From assembly GCA_964584325.1 (NCBI GenBank), contig CAZOZP010000085.1, forward strand, positions 1 through 11,283: 11,283 nucleotides of DNA. The letters are read 5' to 3'. The notes under the pieces were generated by a model, which saw nothing but the letters and a program-made list of their open reading frames with translations, was not told the origin of the DNA and did no database searches. Position numbers and translations under genes: made by a program. Of the stretch, positions 1 to 8,706 are shown piece by piece (position 1 is the stretch's first letter; each line of letters starts with the position of its first letter). This DNA is from CAZOZP01 sp964584325. Lineage in GTDB: Bacteria; Bacteroidota; Ignavibacteria; Ignavibacteriales; Melioribacteraceae.

Positions 1-51
1 ATTTTGTTAGGCGATTTGTCATTACTTTCTTCCTCAATGACAAATTTGGGT
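1..51 (+). repeat. Right end of a palindromic intergenic repeat, copy 1 (cut by the window edge)
   Basis: These 51 bases are identical, in the same orientation, to 10892-10942. Positions 14-23 (ATTTGTCATT) and 36-45 (AATGACAAAT) are a perfect 10-bp inverted repeat around a 12-base loop. Positions 1-13 match the right arm of a larger hairpin that is complete in the second copy, so this copy almost certainly continues to the left of the window. It ends in AATTTGGGT, the terminus seen at the other copy. Seen directly; mobility is inference. Confidence 0.85.
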
Positions 52-60
52 TAAAGTTTT

Positions 61-160
61 TTTGCTTTCTGATTTAGGGATAAATATTTTTATTCCGCAA
101 ACGATAATGCACTAAGGATACATTTCATTAATACAATGAAGCATTTAATGGTATAATATT
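61..160 (+). promoter_or_regulatory. Candidate promoter region for the desaturase gene
   Basis: Two promoter-like patterns lie in the 204-bp leader. TTTG at 61-64 followed 20 bases later by TATTTTTA (85-92) approximates the Bacteroidota -33/-7 consensus (TTTG ... TAnnTTTG). TATAAT at 152-157, followed by TTTG, looks like an ordinary -10 box but has no convincing -35. In AT-rich DNA such matches are easy to find by chance, so this is a weak call. Confidence 0.22.
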
Positions 161-204
161 TGCAAAGTATTGAAGATTTGTATGTCTTTTTCTTAAAGAT
201 TTAA

Positions 205-1704
205 TTGGAATTACAATTGGCGCGTAATAAACAAATTGCAGTTATTGGAGCAGGAATATCCGGGATGGCTTCTGCTGCCCTGCTTGCTCTTGACGGATTT
301 GAAGTACATCTTTTCGAGAAAAATGAAACTCATGGCGGTCGTGTAAGTACTTGGGGACGTGATGGTTTCAAGTTTGATATGGGTCCGTCTTATTTTCAGA
401 TGCCTGAAGTATTTGATGAGTTTTTTGAGACATTCAGGAAGAAGCAAAGTGATTTCTTTGAGAGCATAAGGCTGAGTCCGCCCGGAAGAATATATTTCGG
501 GAAAGGTGATTATCTTGATATGCCTGATAACTATGCCGGTCTTGAATCTCTTTTTGAGAAAACTGAACCGGGAAGTTCACCTGCATTGAAAAAGTTTTTT
601 GAATCTGCAGAGTTCAAGTATGAAACCGGACTTAAGAATTACATTTTTAAGCCATCAATCTCAATTTGGGATTTGATGGACTTTAAATCTATTAAGGATA
701 AATTCAAGCTGCAGTTGTCTGAACCCCTTTCAAAACATATCAGAAGTTCCTTTACAAATCCAAAGTTGGTCAAACTCTTAGAGTATCCCGTACTTCCCGC
801 GGGCTCTACACCTTCGCAATCTCCTGCACTTTACAGTTATTACGACTATCTTAATTATAACTCGGGGGTATGGTATCCTTTGGGAGGAATGTCAAAAGTA
901 GCTGATTCAATTTACAGAATCGCAGTTGATACCGGCGTTAAGTTCCATTTCAGGTCTGCGGTTTCAGCAATTAAAACTGATAAGGGAATTGCAACAGCTT
1001 TAGTTGCCGGCGGATTGGAAATGCCTTTTGATGCAGTAATTTCAGCTTGCGATTACCATTTTACCGAGAACAGTCTGTTAGGTGAACCGGATAGAAGCTA
1101 TGATAACGAGTTCTGGAATCAGAAAGTAATGACACCCGGAGCATTAATGTTTTTCCTTGGGCTTGATAAAAAATTATCTTCAGTTCAGCATAACAATATC
1201 ATGATTTCAAAAGACATTGAGAATATAGACGACGATTTCTTTAATCCCTCAGTGAAACTCCGGGATCCGGTGTTTTTTGTTTCTGTGCCCACAATAACTG
1301 ATGCTTCCATAGCTCCATACGGTAAAGATATCGTATCGATAATGGTTCCGATTCCTGCAGGGTCTGAAGATACTCCGAAGCTTAGAGAAGAGTATTATAA
1401 AACAATTATGAAATCTTTTTATGAACTTACCGGCGAAGATGTAGGGAAGTCGGTAATCCTCAGAAGAATGTTAAGCATCAATGATTTTGCCACAGATTAT
1501 AATTCGTATAAAGGCAGTCTGATGGGATTTGCAAATACACTTAAACAGACAAATAATCAGAAACCAAAGCAGAGATCGCTTAAAGTAAAGAATCTTTTCT
1601 TTGCGGGTCAAACTACTCTTCCCGGAGGAAGTATGCCTATGACAATAATCTCCGGAAAAAATGCCGCCGCTGAAGCAGTTAAATACCTGGATGCAAAAAG
1701 ATAA
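205..1704 (+). CDS. CrtI-type FAD-dependent desaturase (phytoene desaturase family)
   Basis: This is a 499-residue flavoprotein of the CrtI/CrtN/CrtD carotenoid desaturase family, the usual length for the family. The N-terminus has the Rossmann dinucleotide motif VIGAGISG (residues 13-20), the ribose-binding Glu38 and the GGR motif (44-46), followed by a GFKFDMGPS segment typical of CrtI. The C-terminal FAD-contacting block (about 461-485) contains NLFFAGQ and LPGGSMP, the family's 'AG.T.PGG..P' signature. Such enzymes introduce double bonds into phytoene or later carotenoid intermediates at the membrane; which step is catalysed cannot be told from sequence. No other carotenoid gene (crtB, crtY) is in the window. 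The frame opens right after a stop at 202-204, and no ATG precedes the FAD motif, so the start is TTG at 205 or TTG at 217. Neither has a good ribosome-binding site. A related amine-oxidase-like function is possible but less likely. Confidence 0.88.
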   Translation: MELQLARNKQIAVIGAGISGMASAALLALDGFEVHLFEKNETHGGRVSTWGRDGFKFDMGPSYFQMPEVFDEFFETFRKKQSDFFESIRLSPPGRIYFGKGDYLDMPDNYAGLESLFEKTEPGSSPALKKFFESAEFKYETGLKNYIFKPSISIWDLMDFKSIKDKFKLQLSEPLSKHIRSSFTNPKLVKLLEYPVLPAGSTPSQSPALYSYYDYLNYNSGVWYPLGGMSKVADSIYRIAVDTGVKFHFRSAVSAIKTDKGIATALVAGGLEMPFDAVISACDYHFTENSLLGEPDRSYDNEFWNQKVMTPGALMFFLGLDKKLSSVQHNNIMISKDIENIDDDFFNPSVKLRDPVFFVSVPTITDASIAPYGKDIVSIMVPIPAGSEDTPKLREEYYKTIMKSFYELTGEDVGKSVILRRMLSINDFATDYNSYKGSLMGFANTLKQTNNQKPKQRSLKVKNLFFAGQTTLPGGSMPMTIISGKNAAAEAVKYLDAKR

Positions 1705-1796
1705 GTTAAGTAAGGCCGCCTCCAATAAATCAAATCAATAATTGCTTGTCATAAAATAATGTTTTATGTTGCGGAATATTATTATGGTAAAGTTAA

Positions 1797-2162
1797 GTGC
1801 ATACTGAAACCGGGAATATACCTACAGGCAGAATAGGGGAAAGAATTGCGGCTGAATATCTTCAGAAAAAAGGCTACACTATTCTCTCGCTTAATTACAG
1901 ATACCGCAGAGGCGAATTGGATATTATTGCATTATCCGGCGACATTCTGGTTTTCGCCGAAGTAAAAACAAGAAGGTCTGATGTATTCGGCCTGCCGGAA
2001 GAAGCTGTAGGTTATAAGAAGCAGAATATGATAAGAGAAACGGCAAAAGGTTACTTAAATGAATGCGAATCTCTCTATTCGGAAATCAGGTTTGATGTGG
2101 TTGCTGTTTTAATTGAAGATGGTAATAAAGCAAAAATAAATCACATAGAAAATGCCTTCTGA
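1797..2162 (+). CDS. YraN/UPF0102 family nuclease-like protein
   Basis: This 121-residue protein matches the small YraN/UPF0102 family, which has a restriction-endonuclease-like fold. Visible family marks are G-R-I-G-E-R-I-A-A-E-Y-L (11-22), NYRYRRGELDII (33-44) and FAEVKTRR (53-60). Glu40/Asp42 and Glu55-x-Lys57 form a PD-(D/E)xK-like constellation. The cellular role is not established; association with Holliday-junction or recombination processing has been suggested for the family. The frame starts with GTG at 1797, directly after an in-frame TAA, and the N-terminus has the family's usual length, so GTG is the likely start although no clear Shine-Dalgarno is seen. It sits 92 bp after the desaturase and 54 bp before mlaE. 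It could be the first gene of the following operon, but there is no overlap to prove it. Confidence 0.88.
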   Translation: MHTETGNIPTGRIGERIAAEYLQKKGYTILSLNYRYRRGELDIIALSGDILVFAEVKTRRSDVFGLPEEAVGYKKQNMIRETAKGYLNECESLYSEIRFDVVAVLIEDGNKAKINHIENAF

Positions 2163-2216
2163 TAATAGAATTGTAATTCAATTTTCTTATTTTTAGTCAG
2201 AAAAAATATATTATTT

Positions 2217-3023
2217 ATGAATCTTCCTAAACTCTATAATTTCAGGAATGTCCGTTTATCGGCATACCTTTATAATTTCTTTGCAACTCTTACCGGCTTG
2301 TCGTTATTTGTTATTCAGTATTTTAAGAATGTGTTCCTGCCACCGTATGAAATTCACGAAATTAAAAAGCATATGGATGAATTGGGAGTTAAGACATTCC
2401 CGATTGTTTCCATAACAGGAATAATAATCGGAGCCGTTCTTACACTTCAGAGTCAACCTATTATGCAGAAATTCGGAGCCTCGGATTTTCTTCCGAAGAT
2501 GGTGGCTTTGTCAGTGATCAGAGAGCTGGGACCGGTGATAACCGCTCTGATATTTGCAGGCAGAGTAAGTTCAGGAATCGGCGCCGAACTTGGTTCAATG
2601 AGAGTTACAGAACAAATTGATGCAATGGAAGTATCTGCAATTAATCCGTTTCGTTATTTGGTTGTTACAAGAATTACCGCCACAACACTGATTCTTCCGC
2701 TATTAACTATTTATGTAATATTCCTTGCTATATTCGGCGGATTCTTTGCAATTAGTCTAACGGAAAGTATGAGTTTCGAATACTATAAAAATTCGGTAAT
2801 CAGTTCAGTGCAGTTCGGGGATTTAATACCGGGCGTAGCCAAAACTATTATTTTCGGTTTTATTGTGGGATTGGTAGGCTGTTACAAAGGTTTCACGGCT
2901 GAAGGAGGAACGGAAGGGGTGGGTAAGGCTTCCACTACTTCTGTGGTTTTATCTTCACTTCTTATTTTGATTCTTGATGTTTTCCTTGTTAAACTTACTC
3001 TGGTGCTATGGCCGACAATATAA
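2217..3023 (+). CDS. mlaE: MlaE-type ABC transporter permease (lipid/organic solvent transport)
   Basis: This 268-residue integral inner-membrane protein belongs to the MlaE (DUF140) permease family, which partners with an MlaF ATPase and an MCE protein to move phospholipids between inner and outer membranes. The family core is clear: RELGPVITALIFAGRVSSGIGAELG (about 102-126 region) followed by MRVTEQIDAMEVSAINPFRYL (128-148). Hydrophobic spans appear near residues 20-35, 62-78, 97-115, 155-181, 208-224 and 241-265. Length is normal for the family. ATG 2217 fits the usual N-terminus. The stop codon lies inside mlaF, whose ATG is 16 bp upstream of the mlaE end, which points to translational coupling. 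Direction of lipid transport cannot be read from sequence. Confidence 0.95.
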   Translation: MNLPKLYNFRNVRLSAYLYNFFATLTGLSLFVIQYFKNVFLPPYEIHEIKKHMDELGVKTFPIVSITGIIIGAVLTLQSQPIMQKFGASDFLPKMVALSVIRELGPVITALIFAGRVSSGIGAELGSMRVTEQIDAMEVSAINPFRYLVVTRITATTLILPLLTIYVIFLAIFGGFFAISLTESMSFEYYKNSVISSVQFGDLIPGVAKTIIFGFIVGLVGCYKGFTAEGGTEGVGKASTTSVVLSSLLILILDVFLVKLTLVLWPTI

Positions 3024-3754
3024 TACAAATCAAAAATCTCTTTAAGAGCTTCGGAAGCCTGAAAGTGCTGGAAGATGTTTCCTTCGATGTAAGAAAAGGG
3101 GAGAATCTTGTTGTGTTCGGACAATCAGGCACGGGGAAATCCGTTTTGCTTAAGTGTCTAATCGGTCTTCTGAAAGCAGACAGGGGCGAAATATTCATAA
3201 AAGGGGAAAAGGTTCACGAAATATCAGATAAGAACCTGAACAAGCTTAGGAAAAGTATGGGTTTCCTGTTTCAGGGAGCTGCACTTTACGATTCTATGAC
3301 TGTACGAGAAAATCTCGAATTTCCGCTAGTTAAGCATTTTGACTACAGCAGAAAAGAGCTTGATGAGAAAGTGCTTCATACTTTGGATTTGGTTTCTCTT
3401 GTTGAAGCGGTGGATAAAATGCCGTCTGAACTTTCCGGAGGTATGAGAAAAAGAATCGGTCTGGCAAGATCAATTATTACGGATCCGGAAATTATGCTTT
3501 ATGATGAACCGACTACCGGACTCGACCCGATTACTTCAATTGATATAAGCGAACTGATTCTCAGTCTTCAGAAAAAACTGAATATGACATCTATTGTTGT
3601 AACGCACGATTTGCTGTGTGCAGATATTATTGCAGACAGGGCAATATTCTTAAATGAAGGGAAGATAATTTTTAACGGTGTCTTGAAAGAGCTGGCTCGT
3701 TCGAACGATCCGTTTCTGAATAAATTTTTTAATCATCAGTTAACACAAGCTTAA
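3008..3754 (+). CDS. mlaF: MlaF-type ABC transporter ATP-binding protein
   Basis: This 248-residue cytoplasmic ATPase energises the MlaE permease. All nucleotide-binding motifs are intact: Walker A GQSGTGKS (38-45), Q-loop Gln89, signature ELSGGM (141-146), Walker B IMLYDEP (162-168), D-loop GLDP (171-174) and the switch His200. The GGMRKR sequence after the signature and the 'DEPTTGLDP' stretch are typical of the MlaF/MCE-transporter subfamily. It overlaps the 3' end of mlaE by 16 bp in another frame and is followed by mlaD after 13 bp, so the three genes form one operon. There is no sign of damage, and length is usual for MlaF. Confidence 0.96.
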   Translation: MADNIIQIKNLFKSFGSLKVLEDVSFDVRKGENLVVFGQSGTGKSVLLKCLIGLLKADRGEIFIKGEKVHEISDKNLNKLRKSMGFLFQGAALYDSMTVRENLEFPLVKHFDYSRKELDEKVLHTLDLVSLVEAVDKMPSELSGGMRKRIGLARSIITDPEIMLYDEPTTGLDPITSIDISELILSLQKKLNMTSIVVTHDLLCADIIADRAIFLNEGKIIFNGVLKELARSNDPFLNKFFNHQLTQA

Positions 3755-3767
3755 GCCGGAGAATTTA

Positions 3768-4811
3768 ATGCTAAAGCAATTGCAGGGAGCAAGATTAGGA
3801 GTATTTGTATTTTTAGGCACAGTTCTAATCTTTATATCCATTTTCCTTGTGGGAAACAAGGATTCACTTTTTGTATCAACTCTGACATATAAAACTTATT
3901 TTTCAAGTATTGAGGGTCTGCGTACAGGTGCCAGTGTCAGATTAAGCGGTATGGATGTGGGTTCTGTGACAGAAATTCAATTTACTTCAGACAATTCAAA
4001 TAAAATTGAAGTTACACTGAAAATTAATGAATCCGTAAAGGATTTTATCAGGCTCGATACTAAAGCTTCTCTTGAAACAGAAGGACTTGTCGGAGCAAAA
4101 ATCATAAGTCTTCAGCCCGGCACTCCTGCTTACGAGAGAGTGAAAGAAGGCGGAGTTATAAGTTCAATTGATCCTATAAATCTTTCTGAAATTTTCAGAG
4201 AATCTGAAGGAACAGTAAAAAATGTAAAGGTGATGACTGAAAATTTTTCTGAGATTGTGGCTCACATAGCCAAGGGAGAAGGAACAATCGGGAAGATGAT
4301 ATATGATGAGGAACTTTACAATTCATCGGTTGCTATTACAAAATCGGCTAAAAGAAGTCTTAATGTTATGACTTCAAAACTGGATGAACTTTCACAGGTA
4401 ATTGTTAAGTTAGGTCAGGATATGAACAGTATAGTTAGTAATGTGGATAGTGCAACTTCATCGGTGAAGATGGTTCTGAATGAAATTGAAGAAGGAAAAG
4501 GAAGTCTCGGGAGTCTGATTAAAAAGAACGATATGTATGATTCGGTTATGGTAATGATGAGTAACCTTGTCCGCACAACAGATGAAGCCAGTAAGGGCGC
4601 TAAAGGTTTTGCCGATAATATGGAAGCATTAAAACATAATTGGTTATTCAAAGGATATTTCGAGAGTAACGGTTACTGGGAGAAAACTGAAGAAGAAAAG
4701 GAATTCGACAGAAAGCTTGGAGAATTAAACCGCAAGCAGCAGGAACTGGATCTGAAAATTAAAACTTTAAGGGAACTCGAAGAAAAACTCGGGAAAAATC
4801 TAAAAAATTAG
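3768..4811 (+). CDS. mlaD: MlaD-type MCE-domain lipid-binding protein
   Basis: This 347-residue protein has one N-terminal transmembrane anchor (about residues 9-28) and an MCE domain (about 38-120, with the 'F....GL..GA.VR..G..VG.V' pattern at 45-68). It is the periplasm-facing substrate-binding part of an Mla-like transporter and would assemble on MlaE as a hexameric ring. It is clearly longer than the roughly 180-residue E. coli MlaD. The extra part is a predicted helical region, ending in a strongly charged coiled-coil-like tail (about 304-347, rich in Glu, Lys and Leu). Longer single-MCE proteins are common outside Proteobacteria. A good Shine-Dalgarno GGAG (3758-3761) sits 6 bases before ATG 3768, which settles the start. 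No mlaB or mlaC homologue is adjacent. Confidence 0.93.
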   Translation: MLKQLQGARLGVFVFLGTVLIFISIFLVGNKDSLFVSTLTYKTYFSSIEGLRTGASVRLSGMDVGSVTEIQFTSDNSNKIEVTLKINESVKDFIRLDTKASLETEGLVGAKIISLQPGTPAYERVKEGGVISSIDPINLSEIFRESEGTVKNVKVMTENFSEIVAHIAKGEGTIGKMIYDEELYNSSVAITKSAKRSLNVMTSKLDELSQVIVKLGQDMNSIVSNVDSATSSVKMVLNEIEEGKGSLGSLIKKNDMYDSVMVMMSNLVRTTDEASKGAKGFADNMEALKHNWLFKGYFESNGYWEKTEEEKEFDRKLGELNRKQQELDLKIKTLRELEEKLGKNLKN

Positions 4812-4833
4812 TTATCCGAAAGAAAAGGCAATT

Positions 4834-7617
4834 ATGTCTGAATCCGACTCGCTTAAAAGAAATGTGATTGCAGTTAAAGGCGCCCGCGAGCACAATCTTA
4901 AGAATATAGATATTGAAATTCCGCGCAACAGTATGGTTGTATTTACAGGTGTATCCGGAAGCGGAAAATCGTCATTGGTTTTCGATACAATCTATGCTGA
5001 AGGTCAGCGCCGCTATGTTGAGAGCCTTTCTTCATATGCCCGACAGTTTCTTGAAAGAATAAACAAACCTGATATAGACTACATTTACGGAATTTCTCCC
5101 GCAGTTGCAATTGAACAGAAAACCGGTTCCAGAAATCCGCGTTCAACTGTTGCAACGAGTACGGAAATTTATGATTTCCTGAAACTGCTTTTTTCCAGAC
5201 TAGGAAAAACTATTTGCTTTGTCTGCGGAAAAGAAGTAGTTAAAGAAACAACGGCTACTGTTTCATTAAAGATAGAGGCTTTAGGCGAAAACACGAAATT
5301 ATTTATCGGCTTCCCTTTGCAGACACATTCGGGAAAAAGCGCTGCAGAAGAGACGGATCTTCTTAAAAGAAAAGGCTTTTTTAGAATATATGCTCCCGTT
5401 GGTTTAATTGACCTTAATGAAGAGATGCTTCCGGAATCAAGGGATGGACTCTATGTTATTATTGAACGCTACAAGGTTGAAAAGGGAAAAGTACGTGATA
5501 CTTTAGCTGAAACAATCGAAACCTGTTTTAAGGAAGGCGAAGGTCGAATGTCTGTAATTGAAGCAGAAAATGGGATTGCACACAATTTCAACAAGTTTTA
5601 TGAGTGTTGCGGTATTAGGTACGAAGAGCCTGAACCGAGGTTCTTTTCATTCAATAATCCTTTCGGTGCCTGTCCGGTCTGTCAGGGATTCGGCAGGATA
5701 ATGGGTATTGATATGGATCTTGTTATTCCTGATCATCGTTTTAGCATAAGAGACGGAGCAATAGCCGCATTCAGAGGAACAAAAAGCAGCGGAATGCTTA
5801 GAGAACTTCTTAGAGCTGCTCCGGCGGCGGGAATTCCGGTTGATATTCCGTATTCAGAGCTGACTGCAGAGCAAAAGGGAATGATAGAAAAGGGCTTTAA
5901 GGGATTTCCGGGTATAAATCCTTTTTTTGAAAAGCTTCAGGAAAACACTTATAAAATGCATATAAGGGTTCTCCTAAGCAGATTCAGGGGATATACTACC
6001 TGTACAGCCTGCAGGGGATCGCGCCTAAGGCGAGAAGCTCTTCAGGTTAAAATAAACGAACTATCTATTTTCGATATTGTAAAAATGACAATCGAAGAAG
6101 CTGCGGAAACTATCCGAAATCTGAACTTTTCTGCTTATGAAATTGCAGTTGGCGGAAGAATACTGGATGAGCTGAATAAGAGACTGGCATTCCTTAACAA
6201 TGTGGGACTTGGTTACCTTACGCTTAACAGACTTAGTAACACTCTTTCAGGCGGAGAAACACAGAGAATTAATCTTGCTTCTTCATTGGGTTCGGCTCTT
6301 ATGGGAACATTATATGTATTGGATGAACCCAGTATCGGACTTCATCCGAGAGATAATGTTAAACTGATTAATGTTCTAAAATCGCTCAGAGATATCGGAA
6401 ATACGGTTTTGGTAGTAGAACACGATCCGGAAATGATGAAGCATGCGGATATGATAGTTGATATGGGACCTGCCGCGGGTGTTCACGGAGGCGAGATTGT
6501 TGCACAAGGCACATATAAGGAGATTACTAAGAATAAGGAATCTCTTACAGGAAAGTATCTTTCGGGTAAGTTGTCTATACCTGTTCCGAAGAAAAGGCGA
6601 ACAGCAGCCGGACAATCAATTAAAATTACCGGGGCCATAGAAAATAATCTTAAAAACATTGATGTTGAATTTCCGTTAAATAAGATGGTTGTAGTTACGG
6701 GAATCAGCGGATCGGGGAAAAGCACACTGGTGCACGATGTTCTTTACGGGGGGCTGGCAAAAATATTGGGGAAGAATCCTCCTAAGATCGGACGATATCT
6801 TGATATTGAAGGAATTAAAGCTGTTGACGAAATTGAAATAGTAGATCAATCGCCGATAGGTAAATCTCCCCGCTCTAATCCAATTAGCTATGTAAACGGA
6901 TTCGATAAAATTCGTGAACTTTTTGCATCAACTCCCGAAGCAAAGAACAAGGGCTTTGCACCGGGATATTTTTCATTTAACGTTCCCGGAGGAAGATGCG
7001 AAACATGCCAGGGCGAAGGTTTTGTTAAGATTGAAATGCAGTTTTTGGCCGATTTGTATCTTGAATGCGAGAGCTGTAAAGGAACGAGATTTAAGAAAGA
7101 AATAAAAGATATTACATACAGAGACAAAAACATTGTTGATGTTTTAAATATGACAGTTGACGAGGCTTTAGGATATTTTGCGGGTAATAACAGGATAGTT
7201 TTTATTCTTCAGAAACTGTCGGATGTCGGGTTAGGTTACATTAAACTTGGTCAACCTTCAAATACTCTATCCGGAGGAGAAGCGCAGAGAGTAAAACTTG
7301 CATACAATCTTAGCGGACAGAAGGAGGATAAGCATACTCTTTTTATATTTGATGAACCTACAACCGGATTGCATTTTGCGGATATCAGCAAACTGCTCAA
7401 ATGCTTTGATATGCTTATTGAAAGTAATAATTCAGTTGTAATAATAGAGCATAATCTTGATGTTATTAAGTCTGCAGACTATATAATAGACCTTGGTCCT
7501 GAGGCTGGAATAAAAGGCGGAGAAGTAATAGCTACAGGCACTCCGGAAGAAATTGCCGCCTGTCCGAATTCAGCAACCGGCAAATTCCTGAAGAATTTAT
7601 TAGTCAATTTATCTTAA
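4834..7617 (+). CDS. uvrA: Excinuclease ABC subunit UvrA
   Basis: UvrA is the damage-recognition ATPase of nucleotide excision repair, working as a dimer with UvrB. The 927 residues are close to the usual 940. Both ABC halves are intact: Walker A GVSGSGKSS (39-47) and GISGSGKST (623-631), signatures LSGGET (471 on) and LSGGEA (812 on), and Walker B segments ending VLDEPSIGLHPRD and IFDEPTTGLHFAD. The C-terminal zinc module is complete (C722, C725, C745, C748). In the first module the second pair is present (C280, C283), but the first pair reads Tyr256-Glu-Cys258-Cys259 instead of CxxC. The gene starts 22 bp after mlaD with an AAGG (4825-4828) before ATG 4834, so it is probably co-transcribed with mlaEFD. 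Repair and lipid transport have no obvious functional tie. Confidence 0.97.
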   Translation: MSESDSLKRNVIAVKGAREHNLKNIDIEIPRNSMVVFTGVSGSGKSSLVFDTIYAEGQRRYVESLSSYARQFLERINKPDIDYIYGISPAVAIEQKTGSRNPRSTVATSTEIYDFLKLLFSRLGKTICFVCGKEVVKETTATVSLKIEALGENTKLFIGFPLQTHSGKSAAEETDLLKRKGFFRIYAPVGLIDLNEEMLPESRDGLYVIIERYKVEKGKVRDTLAETIETCFKEGEGRMSVIEAENGIAHNFNKFYECCGIRYEEPEPRFFSFNNPFGACPVCQGFGRIMGIDMDLVIPDHRFSIRDGAIAAFRGTKSSGMLRELLRAAPAAGIPVDIPYSELTAEQKGMIEKGFKGFPGINPFFEKLQENTYKMHIRVLLSRFRGYTTCTACRGSRLRREALQVKINELSIFDIVKMTIEEAAETIRNLNFSAYEIAVGGRILDELNKRLAFLNNVGLGYLTLNRLSNTLSGGETQRINLASSLGSALMGTLYVLDEPSIGLHPRDNVKLINVLKSLRDIGNTVLVVEHDPEMMKHADMIVDMGPAAGVHGGEIVAQGTYKEITKNKESLTGKYLSGKLSIPVPKKRRTAAGQSIKITGAIENNLKNIDVEFPLNKMVVVTGISGSGKSTLVHDVLYGGLAKILGKNPPKIGRYLDIEGIKAVDEIEIVDQSPIGKSPRSNPISYVNGFDKIRELFASTPEAKNKGFAPGYFSFNVPGGRCETCQGEGFVKIEMQFLADLYLECESCKGTRFKKEIKDITYRDKNIVDVLNMTVDEALGYFAGNNRIVFILQKLSDVGLGYIKLGQPSNTLSGGEAQRVKLAYNLSGQKEDKHTLFIFDEPTTGLHFADISKLLKCFDMLIESNNSVVIIEHNLDVIKSADYIIDLGPEAGIKGGEVIATGTPEEIAACPNSATGKFLKNLLVNLS

Positions 7618-7693
7618 GTCGAAGAGTTTTCGGCAAATGAGCAGTATAATAGTTTAATGTTATTTATAATTTGCTTATATTTCAAGAAAAAAA
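7618..7693 (+). promoter_or_regulatory. Intergenic region with candidate promoter of the restriction-modification cassette
   Basis: The 76 bases between uvrA and the methyltransferase hold two TATAAT hexamers, at 7644-7649 and 7665-7670, the second followed by TTTG. GCAAAT (7633-7638) and ATTTGC (7669-7674) form a 6-bp inverted repeat around them. No convincing -35 element is visible, and no clear uvrA terminator. A promoter here would let the cassette be expressed independently of the upstream operon. The call is based on composition and context only. Confidence 0.25.
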
Positions 7694-8617
7694 ATGAACA
7701 ACACAAACTATTCAACAGCAAAACCTTTTCTAAAATGGGCCGGCGGCAAGACCCAATTATTAGAGCAATTTGAAGAATATTTTCCTGTAGAGTTAAAAAA
7801 TGGGTATATTCAAAATTATTATGAGCCATTTCTTGGTGGTGGAGCGGTATTTTTCTTTATAGCTCAAAACTATGAAATCAATAAAGCATATCTTTCAGAT
7901 GTTAACGAGGATTTAGTCTTAACATTTAATGTTGTTCAAAAAAATATATTTGAATTAATTGAAGAACTAAGCAAACTTAAAACTGAATATATTAATGGAG
8001 ATGAAAAACAAAGAGAAAAATACTTTTATCGAATTCGTGAAGAATTTAATTCCGAAAAAAATAAGATTTGTTATAATAAGTATAGTAATGATTGGATACC
8101 TCGTGCCGCAAGACTTATATTTTTAAATAAAACTTGTTTTAATGGTTTATTCAGGTTGAATAGAAAAGGTGAATTTAATGTACCATTTGGGCGCTATAAA
8201 AATCCGGGTATATTAGATTACGAAAATTTAATTAATGCCAGCCGTGTACTTCAGATTGCAGAAATATTCTTGACTGATTTTGAGAATATAAAAAATAATA
8301 TTAATGATGATTTCTTCGTTTATTTAGACCCGCCTTATCGGCCAATAAGTTTGACTTCAAGATTTACATCCTATAGTAAATATGATTTTACAGAGGATGA
8401 TCAGAAACGGTTAGCTAGTTTTTATTGTGAACTGGGAATAAATGGGAACAAACTTATGTTGAGTAATTCAGACCCGAAAAATGAAAATCCTTCCGATCAT
8501 TTTTTCGAAAAACTATATGAAAAGTTCAATATTATTAGAGTTCAGGCAAGTAGAATGATAAATTGTAATGGGGCAAAAAGAGGAAAAATCAATGAATTAC
8601 TAATTCTAAACTATTAA
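7694..8617 (+). CDS. Dam-like DNA N6-adenine methyltransferase (D12 class), predicted GATC-specific
   Basis: This 307-residue alpha-class (MethyltransfD12) enzyme transfers a methyl group from S-adenosylmethionine to N6 of adenine in DNA. Motif X is FLKWAGGK (12-19), motif I is EPFLGGG (44-50) and catalytic motif IV is DPPY (212-215). Between them lies the target-recognition segment N150-G-L-F-R-L-N156 ... N162-V-P-F-G-R-Y168. Residues matching E. coli Dam Lys9, Leu122, Arg124, Asn126, Asn132, Pro134 and Tyr138, which contact GATC or the DNA backbone, are all kept (Lys14, Leu152, Arg154, Asn156, Asn162, Pro164, Tyr168). GATC is therefore the best prediction. It is the first gene of a cassette with a MutH/Sau3AI-like nuclease, so it most likely protects self DNA rather than acting as a housekeeping Dam. 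The gene is visibly AT-richer than uvrA, which suggests horizontal acquisition. Its stop overlaps the next ATG (TAATG). Confidence 0.93.
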   Translation: MNNTNYSTAKPFLKWAGGKTQLLEQFEEYFPVELKNGYIQNYYEPFLGGGAVFFFIAQNYEINKAYLSDVNEDLVLTFNVVQKNIFELIEELSKLKTEYINGDEKQREKYFYRIREEFNSEKNKICYNKYSNDWIPRAARLIFLNKTCFNGLFRLNRKGEFNVPFGRYKNPGILDYENLINASRVLQIAEIFLTDFENIKNNINDDFFVYLDPPYRPISLTSRFTSYSKYDFTEDDQKRLASFYCELGINGNKLMLSNSDPKNENPSDHFFEKLYEKFNIIRVQASRMINCNGAKRGKINELLILNY

Positions 8618-8703
8618 TGAATTTTGAAGAAGGCTTATTTGTAAATGGACATCACCTGCAAAGAATAAACACTTTTGCTAAAGAAGAAGAAAAAAAAGAG
8701 TAA
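8617..8703 (+). CDS. 28-codon mini-ORF between methyltransferase and endonuclease
   Basis: ATG 8617 overlaps the methyltransferase stop by one base (TAATG). The frame runs 28 codons, starting MNFEEGLFVNGHHLQR and ending in an acidic-basic run FAKEEEKKE, to TAA 8701-8703. After a single AAA codon the endonuclease ATG follows at 8707 in the same frame. I do not recognise the peptide. It may be a translational bridge between the two genes, a small functional peptide, or an N-terminal part of the nuclease cut off by one stop codon. The nuclease aligns with MutH from its own ATG, so the extension does not seem needed for the fold. Confidence 0.4.
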   Translation: MNFEEGLFVNGHHLQRINTFAKEEEKKE

Positions 8704-8706
8704 AAA

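Noticed and set aside
1750..1768. CATAAAA/TTTTATG hairpin after the desaturase as a terminator
   Set aside because: Seven A/T-rich pairs, weak, and not followed by a T-run.
4415..4651. Minus-strand open frame inside mlaD, and similar antisense frames within mlaE/mlaF, uvrA and the desaturase
   Set aside because: They lie wholly or almost wholly inside well-supported genes, have no recognisable domain and read as low-complexity shadows.
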